Assembly (NCBI GenBank): GCA_030630445.1
Contig: DAOVNC010000168.1
Span: 1 to 7,432 of the forward strand
Length of the DNA: 7,432 nt
DNA from: Kiritimatiellales bacterium
Lineage (GTDB): Bacteria > Verrucomicrobiota > Kiritimatiellia > Kiritimatiellales > Pontiellaceae
Direction: 5' to 3'
This document shows positions 1 to 6,042 of the stretch, piece by piece. The notes under the pieces are model-generated. The model was given only the letters and a program-made list of their open reading frames with translations, had not been told where the DNA came from and made no database searches. The position numbers and the translations under genes were made by a program. Each line of letters starts with the position of its first letter. Positions within the stretch are counted from its first letter, which is position 1.

Positions 1-1
1 C

Positions 2-943
2 ACCCCGCCCGCCCATGCAAAATATGGGGTCAAAGCAACCCATGTTTTCATCGAGCGCAGGCCGGTTCCGCGGATGCTGGTCAAAGCGATGCGCTGCCAT
101 CAATGGCTGAAAAACCTGCTTATCTTTTCCCCTATCTTTTTGGCACACAAATTTACAGACCTTGAAACCCTGATACAGGCCACCATCGCCTTCTTCGCCT
201 TCAGCTTTGCCGCGTCCTCGATCTATGTCCTCAACGACCTGTTCGATCTCAGCGCCGACCAGCACCATCCCCGGAAATCCACTCGTCCCCTTGCCTCCGG
301 CGACCTCTCCATCGCTACCGGCGCACTATTGATCCCGCTGCTGGCCCTCCTCAGCCTCGGCCTTGGAATGCTGCTGCCGCTTCCGTTTTTGCTGATGCTT
401 CTGGCCTACTACGCCATCACAACCCTCTATTCATGGCGGCTCAAGCAAATGGAAGTGGTCGATGTGCTTACGCTGGCCCTCCTCTATTCCATGCGTATCT
501 TTGCAGGTTCGGTGGCCACCGACACCCCCGCCTCGTCGTGGTTCGTTCTCTTTGCAATCTTCCTTTTCCTGAGTCTCGCATTGGTGAAGCGACTCTCCGA
601 ACTGCGCGAAATAAAGGATAACCCCGAAATCGAAAACTCACAGCGCGAACGCGGCTACACCGTCAACGACCTGCCGCTGCTGATGGCCTTCGGCACCGCC
701 AGCGGCTACATCGCCGCCTTTGTCTTTACGAGGTATCTGGATAGCGCCAAGGTGGCCCAACTCTACACCCGCCCCGAGCTGCTCTGGCTCTTCTGCCCGT
801 TGCTGCTCTACTGGATCACCCGTATCTGGATGCTCGCCTGGCGCGGGCAAATGCACGACGATCCCCTCGTCTTCGCCATCAAGGATCCGCACACCTACGT
901 GGTTGGCGCACTTAGCGTGGCCATCGTTCTTTTTGCCATCTAA
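2..943 (+). CDS. UbiA-family prenyltransferase, 5' partial (probable HAD-UbiA fusion)
   Basis: Integral-membrane prenyltransferase resembling decaprenyl-phosphate phosphoribosyltransferases; such enzymes join a polar group to a polyprenyl phosphate at the inner membrane. The diagnostic Asp-rich motif NDLFDLSADQHHP begins at base 233 and is followed by RKSTRP. The family-typical QWLKN lies near the start of the membrane part, and KRLSELREI plus RERGY form the second conserved loop. About eight hydrophobic helices follow, with the last ending at the C-terminus. An ATG exists at 74, but the same frame is open to base 2 with sensible coding (GVKATHVFIERRPVPR), matching the linker that joins an N-terminal HAD phosphatase-like domain to UbiA in known fusions. 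The true start is therefore probably outside the window. The next gene begins 13 nt downstream. The exact donor and acceptor are not determinable. Family call is confident; the fusion is inferred. Confidence 0.9.
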   Translation, partial: TPPAHAKYGVKATHVFIERRPVPRMLVKAMRCHQWLKNLLIFSPIFLAHKFTDLETLIQATIAFFAFSFAASSIYVLNDLFDLSADQHHPRKSTRPLASGDLSIATGALLIPLLALLSLGLGMLLPLPFLLMLLAYYAITTLYSWRLKQMEVVDVLTLALLYSMRIFAGSVATDTPASSWFVLFAIFLFLSLALVKRLSELREIKDNPEIENSQRERGYTVNDLPLLMAFGTASGYIAAFVFTRYLDSAKVAQLYTRPELLWLFCPLLLYWITRIWMLAWRGQMHDDPLVFAIKDPHTYVVGALSVAIVLFAI

Positions 944-945
944 CC

Positions 946-950
946 GGAGA
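946..950 (+). promoter_or_regulatory. Ribosome binding site of the PfkB kinase gene
   Basis: GGAGA lies 6 nt before the ATG at 957. It fixes that ATG as the start rather than the in-frame ATG at 720, which lies inside the preceding prenyltransferase gene. Confidence 0.75.
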
Positions 951-956
951 ACCCCC

Positions 957-1871
957 ATGACAAAACCTAGCGTCGACTTGACCATTGTCGGATCCATCGG
1001 GATCGACACCATCGAAACCCCCACCGAAAAACAGGAGGAAATCCTCGGCGGCTCCGTCAGCTATGCCTGCGCCGCGGCCTCCTTCTTCACCCACACCGGC
1101 ATGGTCGGCGTCGTTGGCACCGACTTCCCCGAAGAATTCAAGCAAACGTGGAAAAACATGTCCATCGACCTCGAAGGGCTCCAGACCGTCGAAGGCAAAA
1201 CCTTCCGCTGGTCCGGCGTCTACGAAGAAAACATGGACAACCGCCGTACCCTCTCCACCGAACTCAACGTTTTCGAAACCTTCTCGCCGGAACTTCCGGA
1301 AGACTATCGCGAGGCCCCCTATCTCTTTCTCGGCAACATCCACCCCGCCCTGCAGCTGCACGTCCTCGAACAAGTCCGAGACCCGAAATTCATCCTCATC
1401 GACACCATGGATCTGTGGATCAACATCGACAAAGAGGATCTCGCGAAGGTGATCGGCAAGTGCCACATGCTCACCCTCAACGAATCCGAGGCGCAACTCT
1501 TTACCGGCGAGCTCTCGCTCAACAACGCCGCCAAGCAACTGCTCGAACTCGGCCCTGAATACGTACTCATCAAGAAGGGAGGGAACGGTTCCATGCTCTT
1601 CACCAAGGATGACATCTTCCTGCTGCACGCCTACCCGCTCGACAGTTTCAAGGATCCCACCGGCGCGGGCGACACCTTCGCCGGCGGACTCATGGGCGCA
1701 CTCGCCGCTTCCGGGAAAACCGACAAGGAATCCATCCGCCAAGCCATGGTCTACGGCAGCATCATCGCTTCCTTCGGCGTCGAGGAATTCAGCCTCGAAC
1801 GCCTCAAGCAGCTTGGGCGCGACGAGATCGAAGCCCGGGTTTCCGAATTCAAGGAAATGTGCCGGATCTAG
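957..1871 (+). CDS. PfkB-family carbohydrate kinase
   Basis: Cytoplasmic ATP-dependent kinase of the ribokinase/PfkB family, 304 residues, the usual length. Visible signatures are an N-terminal strand with GSIGID (residues 12-17, sugar-binding Asp17), the GG pair at 31-32 of the substrate-binding region, NESE at 175-178 (the NxxE Mg/phosphate motif), and the C-terminal DPTGAGDTFAGG at 233-244, where Asp239 is the expected catalytic base and GAGD forms the anion hole. The start at 957 is chosen for its GGAGA Shine-Dalgarno and because it begins exactly at the family's first strand; a longer reading from 720 would overlap the upstream gene by more than 220 nt. It lies 13 nt after the prenyltransferase and 2 nt before the next gene, so co-transcription is likely. 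The substrate (sugar, nucleoside or sugar phosphate) cannot be told from the motifs. No catalytic residue seems missing. Confidence 0.93.
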   Translation: MTKPSVDLTIVGSIGIDTIETPTEKQEEILGGSVSYACAAASFFTHTGMVGVVGTDFPEEFKQTWKNMSIDLEGLQTVEGKTFRWSGVYEENMDNRRTLSTELNVFETFSPELPEDYREAPYLFLGNIHPALQLHVLEQVRDPKFILIDTMDLWINIDKEDLAKVIGKCHMLTLNESEAQLFTGELSLNNAAKQLLELGPEYVLIKKGGNGSMLFTKDDIFLLHAYPLDSFKDPTGAGDTFAGGLMGALAASGKTDKESIRQAMVYGSIIASFGVEEFSLERLKQLGRDEIEARVSEFKEMCRI

Positions 1872-1873
1872 CC

Positions 1874-2248
1874 ATGGCAATGCCGTACACACTCACATTC
1901 GAAGATCGGGGAAGCTATCTCTATGCCCACCTCACCGGGCAGGACAGCTTCGAGTCCGGGCTTGAATACTGGCGTGCAATCGCCGACAAAACCCTCGAAC
2001 TAGGGCACAAGCGGGTTCTTGTCCACGAAAACATGCTGGGCGACCTGAACAAGGCCGAGGTTTTCGAGATCATTACCCAATTCACCAAGCCAGCCTATCT
2101 CGGCATCCGCCTCGCCTTCTTCGATGAAAACATTGACAACGAAAGCCTCAATGCACTCGGTCAACTCATCGCCACCAATCGCGGCTTAATGGTCGAGGTT
2201 TTCCAAACCTTGGAAGCCGCCCTGCGCTGGATTGAGCAGGATGGATAG
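1874..2248 (+). CDS. Small SpoIIAA/STAS-like protein
   Basis: A soluble protein of 124 residues without signal peptide or membrane segment. The pattern is an N-terminal beta hairpin (YTLTFEDRGSYLYAHLTG), a helix with LEYWRAIADKTLE, a strand with KRVLVHENMLG, a helix with KAEVFEIITQF, a strand LGIRLAFFDE, then ATNRGLMVEVFQTLEAALRWI. This matches the SpoIIAA-like (STAS/SEC14-type) fold of small uncharacterised bacterial proteins that end in an NRG...vF....A..WL motif. The phosphorylatable Ser motif of true anti-sigma-factor antagonists is not seen, so an anti-sigma role is not supported. Starts at GTG 1859, ATG 1874 and ATG 1880 are possible; 1874 is chosen because it follows the kinase stop by 2 nt, which favours translational coupling. 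It probably forms one operon with the kinase and prenyltransferase. Fold-level call moderate; function unknown. Confidence 0.8.
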   Translation: MAMPYTLTFEDRGSYLYAHLTGQDSFESGLEYWRAIADKTLELGHKRVLVHENMLGDLNKAEVFEIITQFTKPAYLGIRLAFFDENIDNESLNALGQLIATNRGLMVEVFQTLEAALRWIEQDG

Positions 2249-2419
2249 CCGCCAGCGCATGGGAAAGTCCCCGGCGTTATTGGCGCACTCATCTGGATTC
2301 TTACTTCCTTAAATCCGAACGGGTGAAAAACACCTTCACGAGGGATTATTGCTCCGGCATGAATATATTGTGACTCAGCAGGAGGGATTGATGGCCGCAA
2401 AGGAAGGAATAACGCGAAT

Positions 2420-2504
2420 GGTGTAGAGAACGCTTCACCCCGCAGGGGAAAGCGTTGCCCTGCCGCAAAGCACCGCCTCCCTTCGGGTAGGCGGTCTCTA
2501 CACC
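2420..2504. repeat. 85-nt nested palindromic element (outer arms plus two hairpins)
   Basis: The outer arms GGTGTAGAGA (2420-2429) and TCTCTACACC (2495-2504) are perfect reverse complements. Inside, hairpin 1 pairs AACGCTT (2429-2435) with AAGCGTT (2450-2456) and CCCC (2438-2441) with GGGG (2445-2448) around a GCA loop. Hairpin 2 pairs ACCGCCT (2472-2478) with AGGCGGT (2489-2495) and closes CC/GG on a UUCG tetraloop at 2482-2485. The whole can fold as a three-way junction in RNA or a cruciform in DNA. One base at each hairpin edge is shared with the outer stem. It resembles dispersed palindromic elements of bacterial intergenic regions (REP/MITE-like), but only one copy is visible, so dispersal is inference. 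Confidence 0.6.
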
Positions 2505-2553
2505 TTGGCTGATAGTCTCAATATTTATCCGCCGGATCTATAAAACGCCCGCG

Positions 2554-2596
2554 CCATCCTCGCAGGTGGGGAGTTCGATCTCCCGTTCGACTCGCC
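2554..2596 (+). other. tRNA 3'-half-like sequence (possible remnant)
   Basis: A 5-bp stem CCATC/GGTGG (2554-2558 with 2565-2569, loop CTCGCA) is followed at once by GGGAG-TTCGAT-CTCCC (2569-2584) and then GTTCGACTCGCC. The order is like the variable arm, T arm with TTCGA, and acceptor strand of a class II (Ser/Leu-type) tRNA. The T-like loop has 6 rather than 7 bases, and no matching GGCGAGT acceptor 5' strand or anticodon arm was found upstream. It is thus at most a degenerate fragment, and may be chance. Confidence 0.25.
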
Positions 2597-2646
2597 TTCA
2601 AACCGCCTCGATACCGAAGGCGCCTATGGTTTTACTAGTTTTCGGT

Positions 2647-2671
2647 GCGCCCCCCTTCGGGAGGCATGCGC
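2647..2671. terminator. UUCG-loop hairpin between convergent genes (possible terminator)
   Basis: GCGC (2647-2650) pairs with GCGC (2668-2671); inside, CC (2651-2652) pairs GG (2663-2664) and CC (2654-2655) pairs GG (2660-2661), closing on a C(UUCG)G tetraloop at 2656-2659. A single C/A mismatch and a CAT bulge interrupt it. It sits about 45 nt past the stop of the minus-strand transporter, a sensible terminator position, but neither strand has a following T run, so the role is uncertain. Confidence 0.3.
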
Positions 2672-2716
2672 TCCACCCACTGGGTGAAGAAAACAAAGGA
2701 TCACTAATGATTGAGG

Positions 2717-4477
2717 TTATTCAGAGGTTTCTGGAGTGGCCTCCAGTTTTTCTTCGAGTTGCTGCATGGTATTGAGTTCGGAATAGTAGCCGGGTTGACG
2801 GATGAGCTCGTCGTGCGTGCCGCGCTGGGTGATGCGGCCGTCTTCAATCACGATGATTTCGTCGGCGTAGCGCAGGGTTGAAAGGCGGTGGCTGACAAAC
2901 AGGGTGGTGCGCTCGTTCATGACCGGTTGGAGCTTGCCCATGATGGCGGCTTCGGTCTGGGTGTCGACGGCCGAGAGCACATCGTCGAGAATCAGGATAT
3001 CGGGGCGCCGCGCGATGGCTCGGCTGATGGAGGTGCGCTGCCGCTGCCCGCCGGAGAGGGTGACGCCGCGCTCGCCGAGCATCGTTTGGTATTGATCCGG
3101 GAAGCCCTCCACGTCGTTGCGCAGATGGGCAATGTCGGCCGCCCAGCCAATAAGGTCCTTGTCGGGCTTGGCGACCCCGAAGCCAATGTTGTGCTCTAGG
3201 GTTCGGGAAAACAGCACCGGTTCTTGCGCGGCGAAGCCGATCATGCCGCGCAGCTGGGCGAGCGATAGCGTGCGCAGATCCTTGCCGCCGACCGAGACCG
3301 AGCCATGGGTGGGGTCGATCAGTCGTGCTACCAGCGAAACCAGCAGGGTTTTCCCGCTTCCCGTGGGCCCGGTGATGCCGAGCGTCGTGCCGGCGGGAAT
3401 TTCAAAGTCAATGTTATGCAGGAAACGGCGTCCGGCGATTTCGAGATCCAATCCGTGGAAGCCAATCGCGGCGTCGATTTTTCCAATGTCGGGATCGGGA
3501 GCGCCATTTTCCCGGATGTGCGGTTCGCGCTCGAGGATTTCCTTTATGCGGATCCAGCTGACCTTGCCGCGCTGCATCATGCTCATCGTCCAACTGAGCG
3601 CGAGCAGCGGCCACTGCATATAGAGCAGGTATTGGATGAACTGGGTCAACGTACCGAGCGTCAGTCCGCCGCTGATGACTTTTCGTCCGCCGAGGTTGAG
3701 GATCAGGATCATGCCGAGGCTGAACCAAAATGCCATGAAGGGCCATAGGCTTTGGCGGGACGCCTGGAGTCGCATGTTTTTGCTAACCAGATCGCGGTTG
3801 AGATCCTCAAACTGCGCATTGCGCCGCCGCTCGAGGGCGAAGCCTTTGAGGGTGCGGATCCCCGCAAAGCTTTCCTGGGAAAAATTGGAGACTTCCGAGA
3901 CATGCTCCTGAAGGGATTTTTGCTGCCGGCGCATCACCCGCAGGATCAGGAAAAAAATCCCAACCATTGGAAGGTAGAGCGAGAATACCAGCAGCGCGAG
4001 GCCGGGATCGGTGAGTGCCATCACGATCGATGCAAACACCAGCACGGTGAGGGTGCGGATGCCTTGCAGCAGCCCTTGGCCGATGGAGTCGCGGATAATG
4101 TTGATGTCCGACGACATGCGCGTCATCAGATCGCCGGTGCGTTCGCCGCGGTAGTATTCCTGGTCGAGCTGGGTCAGGTGGCCGAACACATCGGTTCGCA
4201 AGACATATTCGATTTTGTGCGAGAGTTTCAACGGGATCTTGCGGAGGAACCTCGAAAAGACCACCGACACCACGCCTAGCAGCAAGTAGCTTGCGAGCAG
4301 GCGGGAGAGGGCCGTCGTATCCAGCGTCTTTTCCGTCAGCCCATCGATGACCAGGCGCATGAGGTAGGGTAGGTAGAGATTGATGCAGACGGAAACCAGT
4401 ATGCACACCACCGTTGCACCAATCTCTTTACGGTGGGGAATGAAGTAGCGGCTTAGTTTGATGTCTGGTGCGGGGAT
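2717..4477 (-). CDS. ABC exporter half-transporter (MsbA/YheI-type, fused permease-ATPase)
   Basis: Type IV ABC exporter subunit: an N-terminal six-helix membrane domain and a C-terminal ATPase, expected to export a lipid, drug or peptide as a dimer in the inner membrane. Numbering from the TTG at 4531 (604 residues): membrane segments cluster at about 37-62, 76-97, 158-198 and 265-322; Walker A GPTGSGKT 388-395; Q-loop Gln436; signature LSGGQ 492-496; Walker B ILILDD 512-517; D-loop SAVD; switch His548. Walker B ends in Asp517 instead of the usual catalytic Glu, as in the degenerate site of heterodimeric exporters such as BmrC or TM287, yet no partner gene is adjacent. The start is unclear: TTG 4531 has poor spacing to any Shine-Dalgarno, whereas GGAGAA (4488-4483) sits 7 nt before an in-frame ATC at 4477, giving 586 residues, the usual length. 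I use 4477 as the best guess. The regulator gene lies upstream on the same strand. Confidence 0.88.
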   Translation of the reverse strand: MPAPDIKLSRYFIPHRKEIGATVVCILVSVCINLYLPYLMRLVIDGLTEKTLDTTALSRLLASYLLLGVVSVVFSRFLRKIPLKLSHKIEYVLRTDVFGHLTQLDQEYYRGERTGDLMTRMSSDINIIRDSIGQGLLQGIRTLTVLVFASIVMALTDPGLALLVFSLYLPMVGIFFLILRVMRRQQKSLQEHVSEVSNFSQESFAGIRTLKGFALERRRNAQFEDLNRDLVSKNMRLQASRQSLWPFMAFWFSLGMILILNLGGRKVISGGLTLGTLTQFIQYLLYMQWPLLALSWTMSMMQRGKVSWIRIKEILEREPHIRENGAPDPDIGKIDAAIGFHGLDLEIAGRRFLHNIDFEIPAGTTLGITGPTGSGKTLLVSLVARLIDPTHGSVSVGGKDLRTLSLAQLRGMIGFAAQEPVLFSRTLEHNIGFGVAKPDKDLIGWAADIAHLRNDVEGFPDQYQTMLGERGVTLSGGQRQRTSISRAIARRPDILILDDVLSAVDTQTEAAIMGKLQPVMNERTTLFVSHRLSTLRYADEIIVIEDGRITQRGTHDELIRQPGYYSELNTMQQLEEKLEATPETSE

Positions 4478-4617
4478 GGTTCTTCTCCATTTGCGAGCGC
4501 ACAAAGGTAAAGCTTGTCCGTTGGAATACAAGCCTCAATCAGAATCGGGGCGGTTCCCGCCTATGCTGCGATACGTTGGAGGCACGTCCTACACCATTAC
4601 TCTACAATCAACGCCAA

Positions 4618-5823
4618 TCACTTCGCCCCGCATTGTCCCTTGCGGGATTTTCGGTATTGTTTTGGGGTCATTTCGATATCGCGGCGGAACATCTGGGCGA
4701 AATAGGTGCTACTTGAGAATCCGGACAGTTCGGAGATCTGGGTTATCTTCAGGGAGGTGGTCGCAAGTAGCCGGCAGGCGGTCTCGAACCGGACGCGCCT
4801 TATGTACTTGGCCGGCAACTCGCCAATTTGTTCCTTGAATTCGCGGTAGAAGGTCATGCGACATACATTTTGGGTTTCCATCAGCACTTCATCAACGGTT
4901 GCACCTTGCGTGGCGCGCGATTCGATATAGGCAATTGCGGCCGGTATGTTGCTGAGTAGCGAATGAATGATCCCGGTCGAACCTCGAGGAACTATGGATA
5001 ATCCGTTCACATACTGGATTTTGGTTTTCATTTTTTTTCCGTGCAACAGGTTGATGGCCGTTTCTAGCGCCAAGGCGCCAAGGCTTTTAACTGGGAAATG
5101 GATACTGGAGATATGGGGGAGGCATTCGATCGATTCATCGAGTTCGTCGATGCCGATTAGCTGTATATCCCTGGGAACTGCCAGTCCGACGTGTTTGCAG
5201 ATGCGAGCCAGATAGGCGGCGGAGTGGGCTGTGGCACAGTAGATGCCGACTGGCTTTGGCAGGCTTTTCAGCCATGCTCCGATTTTTTCCAGAAGTTCAC
5301 CCTCTGGGGGGGACACCATTTCTTCTACATAGAGATCGCATTGAAAAAAATAGGATGTTCCGGAACGTTTATGCAAAAGTTGGCGGAATATGTCCTTTTG
5401 ACTGTTGTCTATCTTTGAGGCGATTGTGTAGAAAACGGCAAAGTTGGTTAGGCCGTTGCTTGAAAAATGATCCAGGGAAAGGTCGATCATCTCCTTTGAA
5501 TTTACTACGACAATCGCATCTGCGAGATCAATGTATCTGGAATTCATGGCGACCATAGGAGCGTGGGGCAGGGTTTTGCGAAGGTTCTGAACTAAGGTTG
5601 TAGTGCCGGTATAAACAACCAGTGCGTCGGGTTTCCAGTCAACCAGAACGTCCATGCCCTTCTCGAGCAGCTGTGTTGTGAAAAAGCGTCGAACCATCAA
5701 AAGGGGATGGACTGTCGCCCTCTGGCACAGACCGGATAACAGATCGTTACCTATCAACGTGGAGAGATCAAGCACCAGCGCGATGCGAAAGGAGCATTCC
5801 GGAGATGTTTTCTTCAAAGGCAT
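4618..5823 (-). CDS. AraC-family regulator with LacI-like sensor domain (XylR type)
   Basis: A cytoplasmic transcription factor that in this family binds a sugar through its N-terminal domain and DNA through two C-terminal helix-turn-helix motifs. From the ATG at 5823 it has 401 residues, normal for XylR-like proteins. Residues about 11-285 look like a periplasmic-binding-protein/LacI sensor, starting with FRIALVLDLS and containing VPRDIQLIGIDELDE (about 217-231), the typical LacI-core motif. Residues about 296-394 form the AraC domain, with VCRMTFYREFKEQIG as the first HTH, ITQISELSGFSSSTYFAQMFRR as the second and the closing MTPKQYRKS. The frame is open up to a TTG at 5910 (430 residues), but those extra 29 residues fit no domain, and the TTG falls in a TTGACA hexamer, so ATG 5823 is preferred despite a weak Shine-Dalgarno. 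Read divergently from the secreted-protein gene, it may control that gene, itself, or the transporter 140 nt downstream. The ligand is not predictable. Confidence 0.9.
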   Translation of the reverse strand: MPLKKTSPECSFRIALVLDLSTLIGNDLLSGLCQRATVHPLLMVRRFFTTQLLEKGMDVLVDWKPDALVVYTGTTTLVQNLRKTLPHAPMVAMNSRYIDLADAIVVVNSKEMIDLSLDHFSSNGLTNFAVFYTIASKIDNSQKDIFRQLLHKRSGTSYFFQCDLYVEEMVSPPEGELLEKIGAWLKSLPKPVGIYCATAHSAAYLARICKHVGLAVPRDIQLIGIDELDESIECLPHISSIHFPVKSLGALALETAINLLHGKKMKTKIQYVNGLSIVPRGSTGIIHSLLSNIPAAIAYIESRATQGATVDEVLMETQNVCRMTFYREFKEQIGELPAKYIRRVRFETACRLLATTSLKITQISELSGFSSSTYFAQMFRRDIEMTPKQYRKSRKGQCGAK

Positions 5824-5910
5824 GGGGTAGATCCGTGTAGGTTCGCAAAGACTTAGCGCCGCTTTCCAGAGCAATTGTGATAGGCTGCCTGCGGGGCGGC
5901 GGAGTGTCAA

Positions 5911-6042
5911 GCGTATATAAAACCTATATTTTTTTTAATACGAAACCCTATAGATGCCGCACCGAATCTCGCCTATAAACACAGTAAAGTTACAAACTGG
6001 GCGAAGTTAGGTTTAACATAGGAATCAAAAAGGGAGATGAGT
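5911..6042 (+). promoter_or_regulatory. Divergent regulatory region with CCTATA direct repeats
   Basis: AT-rich region between the divergent regulator and the secreted-protein gene. CCTATA occurs at 5923-5928, 5947-5952 and 5972-5977, start to start 24 and 25 nt apart, about two and a half helical turns; an inverted relative CATAGG is at 6017-6022 and another, GATAGG, at 5880-5885. AraC-family proteins commonly bind direct repeats, so these are candidate operator half-sites. An eight-T run occupies 5929-5936. A -10-like TATAAA at 5974-5979 overlaps the third repeat, but no good -35 pairs with it. Confidence 0.4.
6031..6036 (+). promoter_or_regulatory. Ribosome binding site of the LamG-like secreted-protein gene
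   Basis: AGGGAG ends 6 nt before the ATG at 6043. An in-frame ATG at 6037 abuts this motif and is therefore too close, which decides the start in favour of 6043. Confidence 0.75.

Larger units (their letters stand above)
2249..2716. other. Structured intergenic region without a convincing gene
   Basis: This is 468 nt between convergent genes (the small STAS-like gene on + and the ABC transporter on -). It contains the nested palindrome, an aborted short ORF, a tRNA-like hairpin pair and UUCG-loop hairpins listed separately. A 69-codon reading at 2566-2775 spans hairpins and the end of the transporter gene and shows no protein-like pattern. No classical hairpin followed by a T run was seen for either flanking gene, although the hairpins may end transcription from both sides. 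Confidence 0.7.

Noticed and set aside
720..956. Upstream in-frame extension of the kinase to ATG 720
   Set aside because: It would overlap the prenyltransferase by more than 220 nt, is Ser/Pro/Arg-rich as expected of an off-frame reading, and ignores the good ribosome binding site before 957.
912..1892. Long minus-strand reading frame of 326 codons opposite the PfkB kinase
   Set aside because: It is an antisense shadow of a clear kinase gene with complete motifs; its translation is Gly/Glu/Val-rich low-complexity without any domain pattern.
2566..2775. 69-codon plus-strand ORF in the intergenic region
   Set aside because: It begins inside a hairpin, runs through several inverted repeats into the antisense of the transporter end, and has no ribosome binding site or protein-like pattern.
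3752..4279. 175-codon plus-strand ORF inside the ABC transporter
   Set aside because: Antisense shadow; His/Gln/Glu-rich composition and no recognisable domain, while the opposite strand encodes a canonical transporter.
4549..4561. GGCGG-TTC-CCGCC hairpin between regulator and transporter as a terminator
   Set aside because: Only 5 bp and no T run on the minus strand afterwards; too weak to decide whether the regulator and transporter are co-transcribed.
5905..5910. TTGACA on the minus strand as the -35 box of the regulator
   Set aside because: The best -10-like hexamer (TATCAC) is about 22 nt away instead of about 17, so the promoter is not supported; the hexamer does make the TTG at 5910 doubtful as a start codon.
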